This document shows, piece after piece, positions 54,911 to 62,970 of a stretch of DNA of 64,000 nucleotides. A program made the translations under genes and the position numbers. Source of the stretch: Bulleidia extructa W1219 (lineage in GTDB: Bacteria > Bacillota_I > Bacilli_A > Erysipelotrichales > Erysipelotrichaceae). The stretch covers positions 310,001-374,000 of the forward strand of contig NZ_ADFR01000002.1 of NCBI RefSeq assembly GCF_000177375.1, given 5' to 3'. Under the pieces are notes generated by a model that did not search any database, was not told the origin of the DNA, and was given only the letters and a program-made list of their open reading frames with translations. Positions within the stretch are counted from its first letter, which is position 1. Each line of letters starts with the position of its first letter.

Positions 54911-56225
54911 TACTATTGCAGCTATCTCAACTGCCGATGCGATGGGGGCAGTTTCCATTATTCGTATTTCCGGACCGGATACTTTTGAGATTGTCAAAAA
55001 ACTTTGCCATAAGGATGTGCGAAATATGGAAGGATATCGTATGGTTCGATCGGAAATCTATGATCAACAAGAAGTAGTGGATGATAGTTTAATTTCTGTA
55101 TTTCATGCTCCTTATTCGTATACAGGAGAAGATGTGGTGGAATTAAATTGTCATGGCGGGGTTTATTTGACGCATAAGATTCTTCAGTTGGTTTTAGGTT
55201 TAGGAGCTCGTTTAGCGAAAAGGGGAGAATTTACACAAAGAGCTTTCTTAAATGAAAAAATGGATTTATCCCAAGCGGAAGCGATTCAGGATTTAATTGT
55301 GGCAGAAGATGAAATTAATACCAAAGCGGCGATTCATACACTGAAAGGGTCAATACTAAGAGTCTTGCGACCATTAGAAGAAGAATTGATTCAAATGATT
55401 GCTCATATTGAAGTAAACATTGATTATCCTGAATACGATGATGTGGAAATGTTAGTAGAATCGGATATCCTACCAAAAGCTAAAGCATGGCGTCAACAAT
55501 TAGAAAAACTGGTCTTAGAATCTGAAAAGGCGCAAGTGGTTAAAGGTGGCGTGCAAACGGTCATTGTCGGTCGTCCGAATGTGGGAAAGAGTTCTTTGTT
55601 AAATGCCTTGTTGGAAGAGGATAAAGCTATTGTGACTGATATTGCCGGGACCACAAGAGATATTGTGGAAGGGAATATTCGCATCGGTTCTTTCTCTTTG
55701 CATTTGATCGATACTGCCGGAATCCGGGATAGTAACGATCGAATTGAACAAATGGGGATTGAAAAATCAAAGAAGATGATAGAAAAGGCTCAATTGATTT
55801 TATTGGTCATGGATGGCTCACAAGAGTTGACTATCGAAGATCAAGAACTTTTGGAACAAACAAAGGATAAAACCAGAATCATCATTTATAATAAGAAAGA
55901 TTTGGGATCTAAGTATTCAGGCGTCCAAATTAGTGCTTCTACCGGTCAAATTGAGGCCTTGAAAGAAAAACTGGAAGCCTTATTCCAACAAGAAGTGTTG
56001 GCGGCTAGTGGAGATACTTTAGCGAATGATCGTCAAATTGGTTTGGCAAAAGCGGCTTTAGGAGCAATGGATCAAGCGATTGCATCTTTGGAAGCGGGGA
56101 TGGAATTGGATTTAGTGACATTGGATTTACAAGAAAGCTGGAATTGTTTAAAAGAGATGAGTGGAGGTAGAAGTCGAGAGGGTTTATTAGATGAGATCTT
56201 TTCTCGCTTCTGTTTAGGTAAATAA
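54900..56225 (+). CDS. mnmE: tRNA modification GTPase MnmE (TrmE)
   Basis: GTPase partner of MnmG in U34 modification. It has 441 residues: N-terminal formyl-THF-binding domain (about 1-118, with DTIAAISTADAMGAVSIIRISG), helical domain split by the G domain, G1 GRPNVGKSSLLNAL near 222, G3 DTAGI near 268, G4 NKKD, and the C-terminal CxGK motif FCLGK ending the protein with the catalytic Cys. GGGGGGAA precedes the ATG. Confidence 0.97.
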   Translation: MSHDTIAAISTADAMGAVSIIRISGPDTFEIVKKLCHKDVRNMEGYRMVRSEIYDQQEVVDDSLISVFHAPYSYTGEDVVELNCHGGVYLTHKILQLVLGLGARLAKRGEFTQRAFLNEKMDLSQAEAIQDLIVAEDEINTKAAIHTLKGSILRVLRPLEEELIQMIAHIEVNIDYPEYDDVEMLVESDILPKAKAWRQQLEKLVLESEKAQVVKGGVQTVIVGRPNVGKSSLLNALLEEDKAIVTDIAGTTRDIVEGNIRIGSFSLHLIDTAGIRDSNDRIEQMGIEKSKKMIEKAQLILLVMDGSQELTIEDQELLEQTKDKTRIIIYNKKDLGSKYSGVQISASTGQIEALKEKLEALFQQEVLAASGDTLANDRQIGLAKAALGAMDQAIASLEAGMELDLVTLDLQESWNCLKEMSGGRSREGLLDEIFSRFCLGK

Positions 56226-56226
56226 G

Positions 56227-57009
56227 ATGAGATTTTTAGACAGTCATTTTCATTTAATGGTGGAAGAATTTGAAGAGGATAGAGAATCTGTTTTACAAAG
56301 AGCTTTGGATCAAGGCGTGAAAGATTTAATGGTCATTACCTTGGATCATGCAGAAACAAAAAAAGCAATTGCTTTTAATCAAGCACATGGGAATCCCTTC
56401 TTGATTGCGGCCGGTATTTTTCCGGAAGATTTGGATAAGGACAATGAGGCCTATTGGAAAGAGTTTTGTGAGTTATGTGCAAAACCTGAAATTGCTGCCA
56501 TAGGAGAGATTGGCTTGGAATACCATTGGGTGAGGGATGTAGAGCTCCGTCGTAAACAAAAACTTTTGTTTGTGAAACAAATTGAATTGGCGAAATCCTT
56601 GAATAAGCCGTATTTAGTGCATAGTCGGGATGCGATGCAGGATACGTTTGATATCATGAAAGCTCATGGTGGCCGTGGTTTGGTCCATTGCTTCCCGGGG
56701 TCTTTAGAAATGGCCAAAGAATTTCACAAACTGGGCTTTTATACCGCCATCGGGGGAGCTATAACGTTTAAAAACGCAAGACATGCTGTAGAAGTGGTCA
56801 AGGGAATGGATATCCGCTATTTGTTAAGTGAAACGGATTCTCCTTATATGGCCCCGGTTCCTCATCGTGGTCATCGTAATGAACCAAGCTACATTCCAAT
56901 GATTGTTGAAAAAATGGCGGAAGTCCGAAATGTTTCTCTAGAAGAAATGGCTGAGCAAATTCATCATAATTGGATGAATTTTTTGTCATTAGATACTATA
57001 AAATTATAG
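56227..57009 (+). CDS. tatD: TatD-family metal-dependent DNase
   Basis: TIM-barrel metallohydrolase with 3'-5' exonuclease activity in characterised members. It has 260 residues. Metal ligands are visible: DSHFHL at 4-9, the Glu in IGEIGLEYHW near 93, LVHSRDAMQDTF near 129, VHCFPGS near 152, and the Asp in LLSETDSPYMAP near 199. It starts one base after mnmE and shares its transcript; AGGTAA is a weak ribosome site. Confidence 0.9.
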   Translation: MRFLDSHFHLMVEEFEEDRESVLQRALDQGVKDLMVITLDHAETKKAIAFNQAHGNPFLIAAGIFPEDLDKDNEAYWKEFCELCAKPEIAAIGEIGLEYHWVRDVELRRKQKLLFVKQIELAKSLNKPYLVHSRDAMQDTFDIMKAHGGRGLVHCFPGSLEMAKEFHKLGFYTAIGGAITFKNARHAVEVVKGMDIRYLLSETDSPYMAPVPHRGHRNEPSYIPMIVEKMAEVRNVSLEEMAEQIHHNWMNFLSLDTIKL

Positions 57010-57095
57010 GCAGGAGTACTTAATAATCATATGTGAGGATATCGTTTTGTTGACGAAGATAGTGTTAATTAGGCATAAGATTTTATAAAAGCAGG

Positions 57096-57124
57096 TTGGT
57101 AATCATTTTTGATTGGTGTAGAAT
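57096..57124 (+). promoter_or_regulatory. Promoter of gdhA
   Basis: TTGGTA (57096-57101) and TAGAAT (57119-57124), spacer 17 nt, 28 nt before the gdhA ATG. Confidence 0.6.
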
Positions 57125-57151
57125 AAGTATTCGTAAAGAAAAGGGGCTATT

Positions 57152-58498
57152 ATGAATATCTATGTACGTCGTGTGATTGAAAACGCAACCGAAAAAAATC
57201 AACATCAACCGGAATTTCTGCAATCTGTTACAGAAGTTTTGAATAGCATTGAACCTGTGATCGAGGCCCATCCTGAATATGAAAAAGCGGCTTTGTTGGA
57301 GCGTTTGATTGAACCCGAGAGGCAAATTATGTTCCGAGTGGTTTGGACAGATGATGCGGGAGAAATTCAGGTGAACCGCGGGTATCGAATTCAGTTTAAT
57401 GGAGCGCTTGGTCCTTATAAAGGAGGGTTACGATTTCATCCGTCGGTCAACCTTTCCGTTCTTAAGTTTCTGGGATTTGAACAGGTATTTAAAAACAGTT
57501 TGACGACTTTACCGATTGGTGGAGGTAAAGGAGGAAGTGACTTTGATCCTCATGGGAAAAGCAATACGGAAATTATGCGTTTCTGTCAAGCTTTTATGAC
57601 CGAATTATATCGCCATATTGGTCCAAATACCGATGTGCCGGCTGGTGATATTGGGGTTGGCGGACGAGAGATAGGTTACTTATTTGGCCAATACAGACGA
57701 ATTCGAGATTCTTTTGATAATGGTGTTTTGACGGGGAAAGGATTAACGTTTGGAGGTTCTTTGATTCGCCCGGAAGCAACGGGATTTGGAGTTCTGTATT
57801 ACATCCAAAGAGTTTTTGAACATGAAAGAATTGAACTGGCGGGTAAGACAATTACAGTATCCGGTTATGGTAATGTGGCTTGGGGTGTTTGTAAAAAAGC
57901 AGCTGAGTTGGGTGCAAAAGTGGTCACGATTTCAGGCCATAATGGCTACGTGTATGATCCAAACGGAATCACAACGGAGGAAAAAATCAATTTCTTATTA
58001 GAAATGAGAGCTTCTCAAAAAGCGAATGTGAAGATGTATGCCGAAAAATTTGGTTGTACTTTTGTTGCAGGGAAGAAACCTTGGGAAGTAAAGGCGGATA
58101 TTTGTATTCCTTGTGCGACACAAAATGAAGTGGATCTTCATGAAGCAGAAAAAATGGTTCAAAATGGGACGCGGTTTTATTTTGAAGGAGCGAATATGCC
58201 GGCTACGAATGAAGCCATCGCTTATTTGCAAAATCAGGGTGTCTTAGTTGGTCCGGCCAAAGCCGCTAATGCCGGTGGGGTTGCGGTATCTGCTTTGGAA
58301 ATGAGTCAAAATAGTGAACGAATTCATTGGAGTAAAGAAGAAGTGGATGCAAAGCTGAAAGAGATTATGTTTAATATTGTGGATGTTTCTTATCAGGCAA
58401 GTAAGAGATATGGTCATCCTAAAGACTTGGTTATCGGGGCTAATATTGCCGGTTTTGAAAAAGTAGCTGAAGCCATGATGGCGCAGGGATTGATTTAG
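57152..58498 (+). CDS. gdhA: NADP-type glutamate dehydrogenase
   Basis: Reversibly aminates 2-oxoglutarate to glutamate with NAD(P)H. It has 448 residues, the hexameric bacterial class. Motifs: YKGGLRFHPSVNLSVLKFLGFEQ near 89, catalytic region LPIGGGKGGSDFDPHGKS near 122 (catalytic Lys in GGGKGG), PAGDIGVGGREIGYL near 164, and dinucleotide fold SGYGNVAWG near 237. AAGGGG precedes the ATG. Monocistronic between its own promoter and terminator. Confidence 0.96.
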   Translation: MNIYVRRVIENATEKNQHQPEFLQSVTEVLNSIEPVIEAHPEYEKAALLERLIEPERQIMFRVVWTDDAGEIQVNRGYRIQFNGALGPYKGGLRFHPSVNLSVLKFLGFEQVFKNSLTTLPIGGGKGGSDFDPHGKSNTEIMRFCQAFMTELYRHIGPNTDVPAGDIGVGGREIGYLFGQYRRIRDSFDNGVLTGKGLTFGGSLIRPEATGFGVLYYIQRVFEHERIELAGKTITVSGYGNVAWGVCKKAAELGAKVVTISGHNGYVYDPNGITTEEKINFLLEMRASQKANVKMYAEKFGCTFVAGKKPWEVKADICIPCATQNEVDLHEAEKMVQNGTRFYFEGANMPATNEAIAYLQNQGVLVGPAKAANAGGVAVSALEMSQNSERIHWSKEEVDAKLKEIMFNIVDVSYQASKRYGHPKDLVIGANIAGFEKVAEAMMAQGLI

Positions 58499-58506
58499 AA
58501 ACAGAT

Positions 58507-58541
58507 AAAAGCCACTTCAAATGGTCAATGAAGTGGCTTTT
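58507..58541 (+). terminator. Intrinsic terminator after gdhA
   Basis: Perfect 13-bp stem AAAAGCCACTTCA/TGAAGTGGCTTTT (58507-58519 with 58529-58541), 9-nt loop. The T-run is part of the stem, so it may serve both strands. Confidence 0.85.
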
Positions 58542-58648
58542 ATGTGCTGATTGGAACTAAAGGGCTGGAAAGTATATAAAGATAAGGACCTTTAAGAAAA
58601 GCATTGAGTTAATTTGGTCATTCGTCATATTTTTTGAAATTAGAAAGC

Positions 58649-58657
58649 TGATATACT
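58649..58657 (+). promoter_or_regulatory. Extended -10 box of rnmV
   Basis: TGATATACT, hexamer at 58652-58657, seven bases before the ATG at 58665; no Shine-Dalgarno sequence lies between. Confidence 0.5.
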
Positions 58658-58664
58658 ATAGCTA

Positions 58665-59261
58665 ATGGAAAAAGAGAAAATACAGGAAGTGATTGTGGTG
58701 GAAGGAAAACACGACACCATGACTTTGAAAGAAATTTTTGATTGTGAAACAATTGAAACCGGTGGTACTTCTTTGCCCGAGTCGGTTTTTCAAAGAATTG
58801 AAGAAGCGATCAAAAAAACCGGGGTTATTGTGTTTACAGATCCAGATACGCCCGGCAATCAGATTCGTTTTAAGATTAAAGAACGTTTCCCGATGATTAA
58901 GGAAGCGTTTATTCCTAAAAACAAGGCAAAAACAGCGAAAAAAGTTGGTGTAGAGCATGCGAAAGCAAAAGACTTACAAGAATCCCTTCATCATGTGGCG
59001 ACATCCTTTTCTAACATAAAATCGGATATGACCATGGAAGATCTCTTGGATTTGGGTTTAAGTGCTGACGTATGGGCCAGTGAACGGCGAGAATATGTCG
59101 GTCATCAATTACATCTTGGAACAGCGAATGCAAAGACTTTCTTAAAACGTCTTCAGCATTATGGAATACAAAGAAAAGAAGTACAGGAGCTTATGAAATC
59201 ATGGCAAAAGCAATTTCAACCCCATCTCGAACGAAAGAAATTCTTGAACAATATCAATTAA
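58665..59261 (+). CDS. rnmV: Ribonuclease M5
   Basis: Toprim nuclease that makes the final cuts in 5S rRNA. It has 198 residues. Motifs: EVIVVEGKHDTMTLKE near 8-23 (catalytic Glu), IETGGTSL, VIVFTDPDTPGNQIRFKI near 52 (Asp pair), and a C-terminal domain. The mRNA may be leaderless. The last 61 bases overlap rsmA in another frame, longer than usual but both reading frames match their families. The rnmV-rsmA order is the same in Bacillus. Confidence 0.93.
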   Translation: MEKEKIQEVIVVEGKHDTMTLKEIFDCETIETGGTSLPESVFQRIEEAIKKTGVIVFTDPDTPGNQIRFKIKERFPMIKEAFIPKNKAKTAKKVGVEHAKAKDLQESLHHVATSFSNIKSDMTMEDLLDLGLSADVWASERREYVGHQLHLGTANAKTFLKRLQHYGIQRKEVQELMKSWQKQFQPHLERKKFLNNIN

Positions 59262-60043
59262 AAGCCAAAAAAAATTTTGGCCAGAATTTTTTAGTGGACC
59301 CTGTTATTACGAAACGAGTGGCGGAAGAAGCCAATGCGGACGGTATGGTTTTAGAAGTAGGACCTGGTATTGGAAGTTTAACGGAACAGTTGGCTTATGT
59401 AGCTAAGAAAGTAATCGCTTATGAAATTGATTTGGGTTTAAAGAAAGTTTTAACGGATCATTTTGCGAGTTTTGAGAATGTGGACATTCAATTCCAAGAT
59501 TTCTTAAAGGTGGATCTACATGAAAAAGTAGAGGATTGGAAAAAACAATATGGGAAAGTGGTGGTGTGTGCCAATTTACCGTATTACATCACATCGGCAG
59601 TGTTGTTCAAAGTCTTTGCGGAAGAAAAAATTGAAACGATTACCGTTATGGTTCAAAAGGAAGTAGGAGATCGTTTCCATGCCATGGTCAACGATCATGA
59701 ATATTCGGCGTTAAGTGTGGAAGGACAGAGTTATTATGAGGTTAAAAAATTATTCACAGTTCCAGGGCGTTCTTTTAATCCAAGCCCTAAAGTCGATTCC
59801 GTTATCATCCAATTTCAAAGAAAAGAAGTGACACCGTCTTTTGATCGAGAGGCATACTTCGGTTTTATCAGAAATTGCTTTGGACAAAGAAGAAAGACGA
59901 TCCGTAATAACTTACAAAAAAATTTCTCGAACGAAGAGATTGATAAAGCTTTACAAAAGTGTGAAATTGATCCAGGACAAAGGCCGCAAAGTCTAAGTGT
60001 TTTACAGTATCAATCTTTATTTGAGGTGCTATATGAAAGATAG
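59201..60043 (+). CDS. rsmA: 16S rRNA dimethyladenosine transferase RsmA (KsgA)
   Basis: Dimethylates A1518 and A1519 in the 3' end of 16S rRNA. It has 280 residues. Motifs: KKNFGQNFLVDP near 23, SAM loop VLEVGPGIGSLTEQL near 48, the catalytic NLPYYITS near 124, and RSFNPSPKVDSVII near 187. ATG 59201 fits the family N-terminus (TPSRTKEIL) and follows CAGGAG by 11 nt, inside the end of rnmV. It overlaps ispE by 11 nt. Confidence 0.95.
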   Translation: MAKAISTPSRTKEILEQYQLKAKKNFGQNFLVDPVITKRVAEEANADGMVLEVGPGIGSLTEQLAYVAKKVIAYEIDLGLKKVLTDHFASFENVDIQFQDFLKVDLHEKVEDWKKQYGKVVVCANLPYYITSAVLFKVFAEEKIETITVMVQKEVGDRFHAMVNDHEYSALSVEGQSYYEVKKLFTVPGRSFNPSPKVDSVIIQFQRKEVTPSFDREAYFGFIRNCFGQRRKTIRNNLQKNFSNEEIDKALQKCEIDPGQRPQSLSVLQYQSLFEVLYER

Positions 60044-60875
60044 AGCGTATGCCAAGATCAATTTGGCTTTGGAAGTGGGGCCAGCCAGAATGGATGGCTA
60101 TCATGATTTAAAGATGGTCATGGTTCCCATTGATTTTTATGATCGGGTAGAAGTGGTGGAGTCGGATGAAGATGCTTTGATTTGTGATAGAGGCTATATT
60201 CCGTTGAATCAGAAGAATACCATGTATCAAGCATTAACCATATTGAGGAAACGGTATCATTTTCAAAATAAGTTTTTAATTCAACTCCAGAAACAAATTC
60301 CGGTACGTGCCGGTTTGGCTGGCGGTTCGGCGGATGCGGCGGCGGTGATTCGAATTTTAAATCGAATGATGAAATTGCATATGAGTCAAGAAGAAATGAT
60401 TGACGTAGGTTTGTTGGTGGGAGCGGATGTACCGTTTTGTTTATTTAATAAACCTTGCATTGTTGAGGGCAAAGGGGAGGTCTTAGTACCGATCGATATC
60501 CATACGAATTTTGAGATTTTATTGGTAAAACCGAAAGCAGGTATTTCGACAAAAGAAGCGTTTAGTTCTATACAAGAAGAAGATAAAGTTCCTTTGGATA
60601 TTTCTAAACTGGTTCAAGCTTTGCGAAATGATGATTATGACACATTGGTTCATCATCTAGGGAATCATTTAGAACCGGTAGCGATACGTCTGGTGCCCAA
60701 GATTCAAGAAGTGAAAGAAGCTATTTTAAAATTGGGTTTTGATGCTGCTTTAATGAGTGGGTCAGGATCAACGGTCTTTGGGATTACAAAATCACAGGAA
60801 CTTGTTCAAACGGCTTTTGAAGAATTCAAGAAGAAAGGATATTTTGTGCGTAGAACGCATATATGGAAAAGATAA
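60033..60875 (+). CDS. ispE: 4-diphosphocytidyl-2-C-methyl-D-erythritol kinase
   Basis: GHMP kinase of the MEP isoprenoid pathway. It has 280 residues. Motifs: RAYAKINLALEVG at 3-15 (catalytic Lys), the GHMP ATP loop VRAGLAGGSADAAAVIR near 90, GADVPFCLF near 130, and SGSGSTVFGI near 247. ATG 60033 follows GAGGTG. It shows the organism uses the MEP route, unless this is a lone relic. Next to rsmA as in Bacillus. Confidence 0.94.
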   Translation: MKDRAYAKINLALEVGPARMDGYHDLKMVMVPIDFYDRVEVVESDEDALICDRGYIPLNQKNTMYQALTILRKRYHFQNKFLIQLQKQIPVRAGLAGGSADAAAVIRILNRMMKLHMSQEEMIDVGLLVGADVPFCLFNKPCIVEGKGEVLVPIDIHTNFEILLVKPKAGISTKEAFSSIQEEDKVPLDISKLVQALRNDDYDTLVHHLGNHLEPVAIRLVPKIQEVKEAILKLGFDAALMSGSGSTVFGITKSQELVQTAFEEFKKKGYFVRRTHIWKR

Positions 60876-60876
60876 G

Positions 60877-61800
60877 ATGAAGTCAGCGATTATTATGGCG
60901 GGTGGTAAAGGTACCCGAATGAACTCAAAGTTAGCCAAAGTATTACATCCTGTTTTGGGCGTACCCATGGTGCAATGGGTGATTGATGGGTTGAAAAAAG
61001 CAGGTAGCGAAAGAATTGTGACGGTGGTTGGTTTTCAACATGAAGAAGTAGAACGTCAATTAGCCGGCCAATGTGAATTTGCCTTACAAGCAAAACAATT
61101 GGGAACAGGGCATGCGGTCAAACAAGCGACACAATTGAAAGAGCTGGATGGAATTACGATTGTGGCGAGTGGGGATTGTCCGAATGTGCGTCCAGAAACT
61201 TATGCTTCTTTATACGATATGGAAGAAAATTGTGACATGATGGTTTTGACAGCTGTTTTAAAGGATGCTGGTGCATATGGAAGAGTCATTCGTTTAAAGG
61301 ATGGCTCAGTGGAAAAAATTGTAGAAGCTAAAGATGCTAATGATCAAGAGTTGGCTATTCGGGAAATTAATTCCGGCATTTATGCATTTCGAACGAAGAA
61401 ATTATTTGAAGCCTTGGATTTGTTGAAAAATGATAATGCCCAAAAGGAATATTATTTAACCGATGTAGTGGCTATTTTTAAAGAAAAGGGATATACGGTT
61501 CAAGCTAAGGTGGTTGAAGATTATCATGAAGTGGAAGGATTGAATAGTTTGGTGGAAGTCGCTTCTTCTGGTAAATATTTACAAAAAAGGATTAATGCGG
61601 AATGGATGAAAGCCGGTGTTCAGATGGTGGATCCGGATCATACTTACGTGGGTCCTTATGTGAAATTAGAATCGGACGTATTTCTTTATCCGAATGTTTT
61701 CATCTATGGGCATAGTGTGGTACATACGGGTTCTACGCTTTATCCCGGTATTTTCTTAGAAGATGAAGAAATTGAGGAAAATAGTATTTTATCCATTTAG
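60877..61800 (+). CDS. glmU: Truncated GlmU: UDP-GlcNAc pyrophosphorylase domain only
   Basis: Uridylyltransferase that makes UDP-GlcNAc from GlcNAc-1-phosphate and UTP. It has 307 residues against about 450-460 in normal GlmU. The nucleotidyltransferase domain is complete: IIMAGGKGTRMNSKLAKVLH at 5-24, LGTGHAVKQA near 76, GDCPNV, EINSGIYAF near 165, and NAQKEYYLTDV. Only two or three left-handed helix repeats follow (YVGPYVKLESDVFLYPNVFI) and the acetyltransferase active site is absent. No frameshifted remainder is found before prs. It starts right after ispE. Confidence 0.88.
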   Translation: MKSAIIMAGGKGTRMNSKLAKVLHPVLGVPMVQWVIDGLKKAGSERIVTVVGFQHEEVERQLAGQCEFALQAKQLGTGHAVKQATQLKELDGITIVASGDCPNVRPETYASLYDMEENCDMMVLTAVLKDAGAYGRVIRLKDGSVEKIVEAKDANDQELAIREINSGIYAFRTKKLFEALDLLKNDNAQKEYYLTDVVAIFKEKGYTVQAKVVEDYHEVEGLNSLVEVASSGKYLQKRINAEWMKAGVQMVDPDHTYVGPYVKLESDVFLYPNVFIYGHSVVHTGSTLYPGIFLEDEEIEENSILSI

Positions 61801-61818
61801 AAAACGCTTAAATTAGGC

Positions 61819-61824
61819 TATAAT
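61819..61824 (+). promoter_or_regulatory. -10 box of prs
   Basis: TATAAT 29 nt before the prs ATG; AAGGAG follows within the short leader, 13 nt from the ATG (unusually long spacing). Confidence 0.5.
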
Positions 61825-61853
61825 CTAATCAGTTAAGGAGAGAAATAGCCCCC

Positions 61854-62828
61854 ATGTTAAAAGAAACAGTTGTGTTTGCACTCACTTCCAGTACCAATCT
61901 TGCGTCCGCCATTTGTGAAGCGTTACAAATTCCTCTAGGAAAGATCAAAGTGGAACATTTCGCTGATGGTGAAATTTTAGTAGAACCGCAAGAATCGGTT
62001 CGTGGCCGTTCAGTTTTTATTGTCCAATCCACTTGTACACCTGTTACGGAACATTTAATGGAAGTCTTGGTTTGTATTGATGCTTGTAAGCGTGCCTCGG
62101 CTGGTGAGATCAATGTTATCATGCCTTATTTTGGCTATGCCAGACAAGATCGCAAAGCAAAACCACGTCAACCAATCACTTCAAAATTAGTAGCTAATTT
62201 ATTGCAGGTCGCTGGTGCTAATCGTGTGGTAACGTTTGATTTGCATGCTGCTCAGATTCAGGGATACTTTGATATTCCAATTGATGACTTGACGGCTGTT
62301 CCGATGTTGGGAGAATATTTTAAGTCCTTGCACATTCCGAATGAAGATTTAGTGGTGGTTTCTCCGGATCACGGGGGAGTGACTCGGGCTAGACGATTAG
62401 CGGATATTTTGGATGCACCTATTGCGATCATTGATAAGAGAAGACCTAAGCCTAACATGGTAGAAGCCCAGAATGTGATTGGTGATGTAGAGGGTAAGAC
62501 CTGTATTGTCATTGATGATATTTGTGATACGGCGGGTTCTTTGGTGGCTGGATGTCAAATTTTAAAGGATCGTGGAGCAAAAGAAATTTATACCGGTATC
62601 ACACATGGTATTTTCTCACGAGATGCGATTGAAAAGATTGAGCATTCGCCTATTAAGGAAATGGTTATTTCTGATACGATTCCGATGGATGAGGATAAGA
62701 AGGCCAGAAGTACCAAGGTAAGAATTATTTCAATTTCGAATATGCTGGCCAAAACGATTTTGGCAATTCGTGGTCATGAACCTGTTTCCAGAGTTTACGA
62801 AGATTATCATTTTGATATGTTTAAGTAA
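61854..62828 (+). CDS. prs: Ribose-phosphate pyrophosphokinase
   Basis: Makes PRPP from ribose 5-phosphate and ATP for nucleotide, His and Trp synthesis. It has 324 residues. Motifs: FADGEILVEPQESVRG near 36, YFGYARQDRKAKPRQPITSKL near 92 with the flexible ATP-binding loop, FDLHAAQIQGYFDIP near 129, and the PRPP-binding loop VIDDICDTAGSL near 221. Located directly after glmU as in Bacillus. A terminator follows. Confidence 0.96.
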   Translation: MLKETVVFALTSSTNLASAICEALQIPLGKIKVEHFADGEILVEPQESVRGRSVFIVQSTCTPVTEHLMEVLVCIDACKRASAGEINVIMPYFGYARQDRKAKPRQPITSKLVANLLQVAGANRVVTFDLHAAQIQGYFDIPIDDLTAVPMLGEYFKSLHIPNEDLVVVSPDHGGVTRARRLADILDAPIAIIDKRRPKPNMVEAQNVIGDVEGKTCIVIDDICDTAGSLVAGCQILKDRGAKEIYTGITHGIFSRDAIEKIEHSPIKEMVISDTIPMDEDKKARSTKVRIISISNMLAKTILAIRGHEPVSRVYEDYHFDMFK

Positions 62829-62843
62829 AAAGGATCCTGAAAG

Positions 62844-62875
62844 AATCCGTTGAGGTTTCTCTCGGGATTTTTTGT
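62844..62875 (+). terminator. Intrinsic terminator after prs
   Basis: Imperfect stem AATCC..TTGAG with CTCG..GGATT (62844-62854 with 62861-62869), GTTT-type loop, then TTTT. Confidence 0.65.
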
Positions 62876-62919
62876 GTTTTACTAGAGAAAAGTTTTGTAG
62901 AAAAGAAGGGGCATATAAA

Positions 62920-62948
62920 TTGACAGTTGTGATTTAATTATTTAGTCT
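62920..62948 (+). promoter_or_regulatory. Promoter of the NADH oxidase gene
   Basis: TTGACA at 62920-62925 and TAGTCT at 62943-62948, spacer 17 nt. Confidence 0.6.
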
Positions 62949-62970
62949 TTGAAACAGGAGGGTTATTGAT

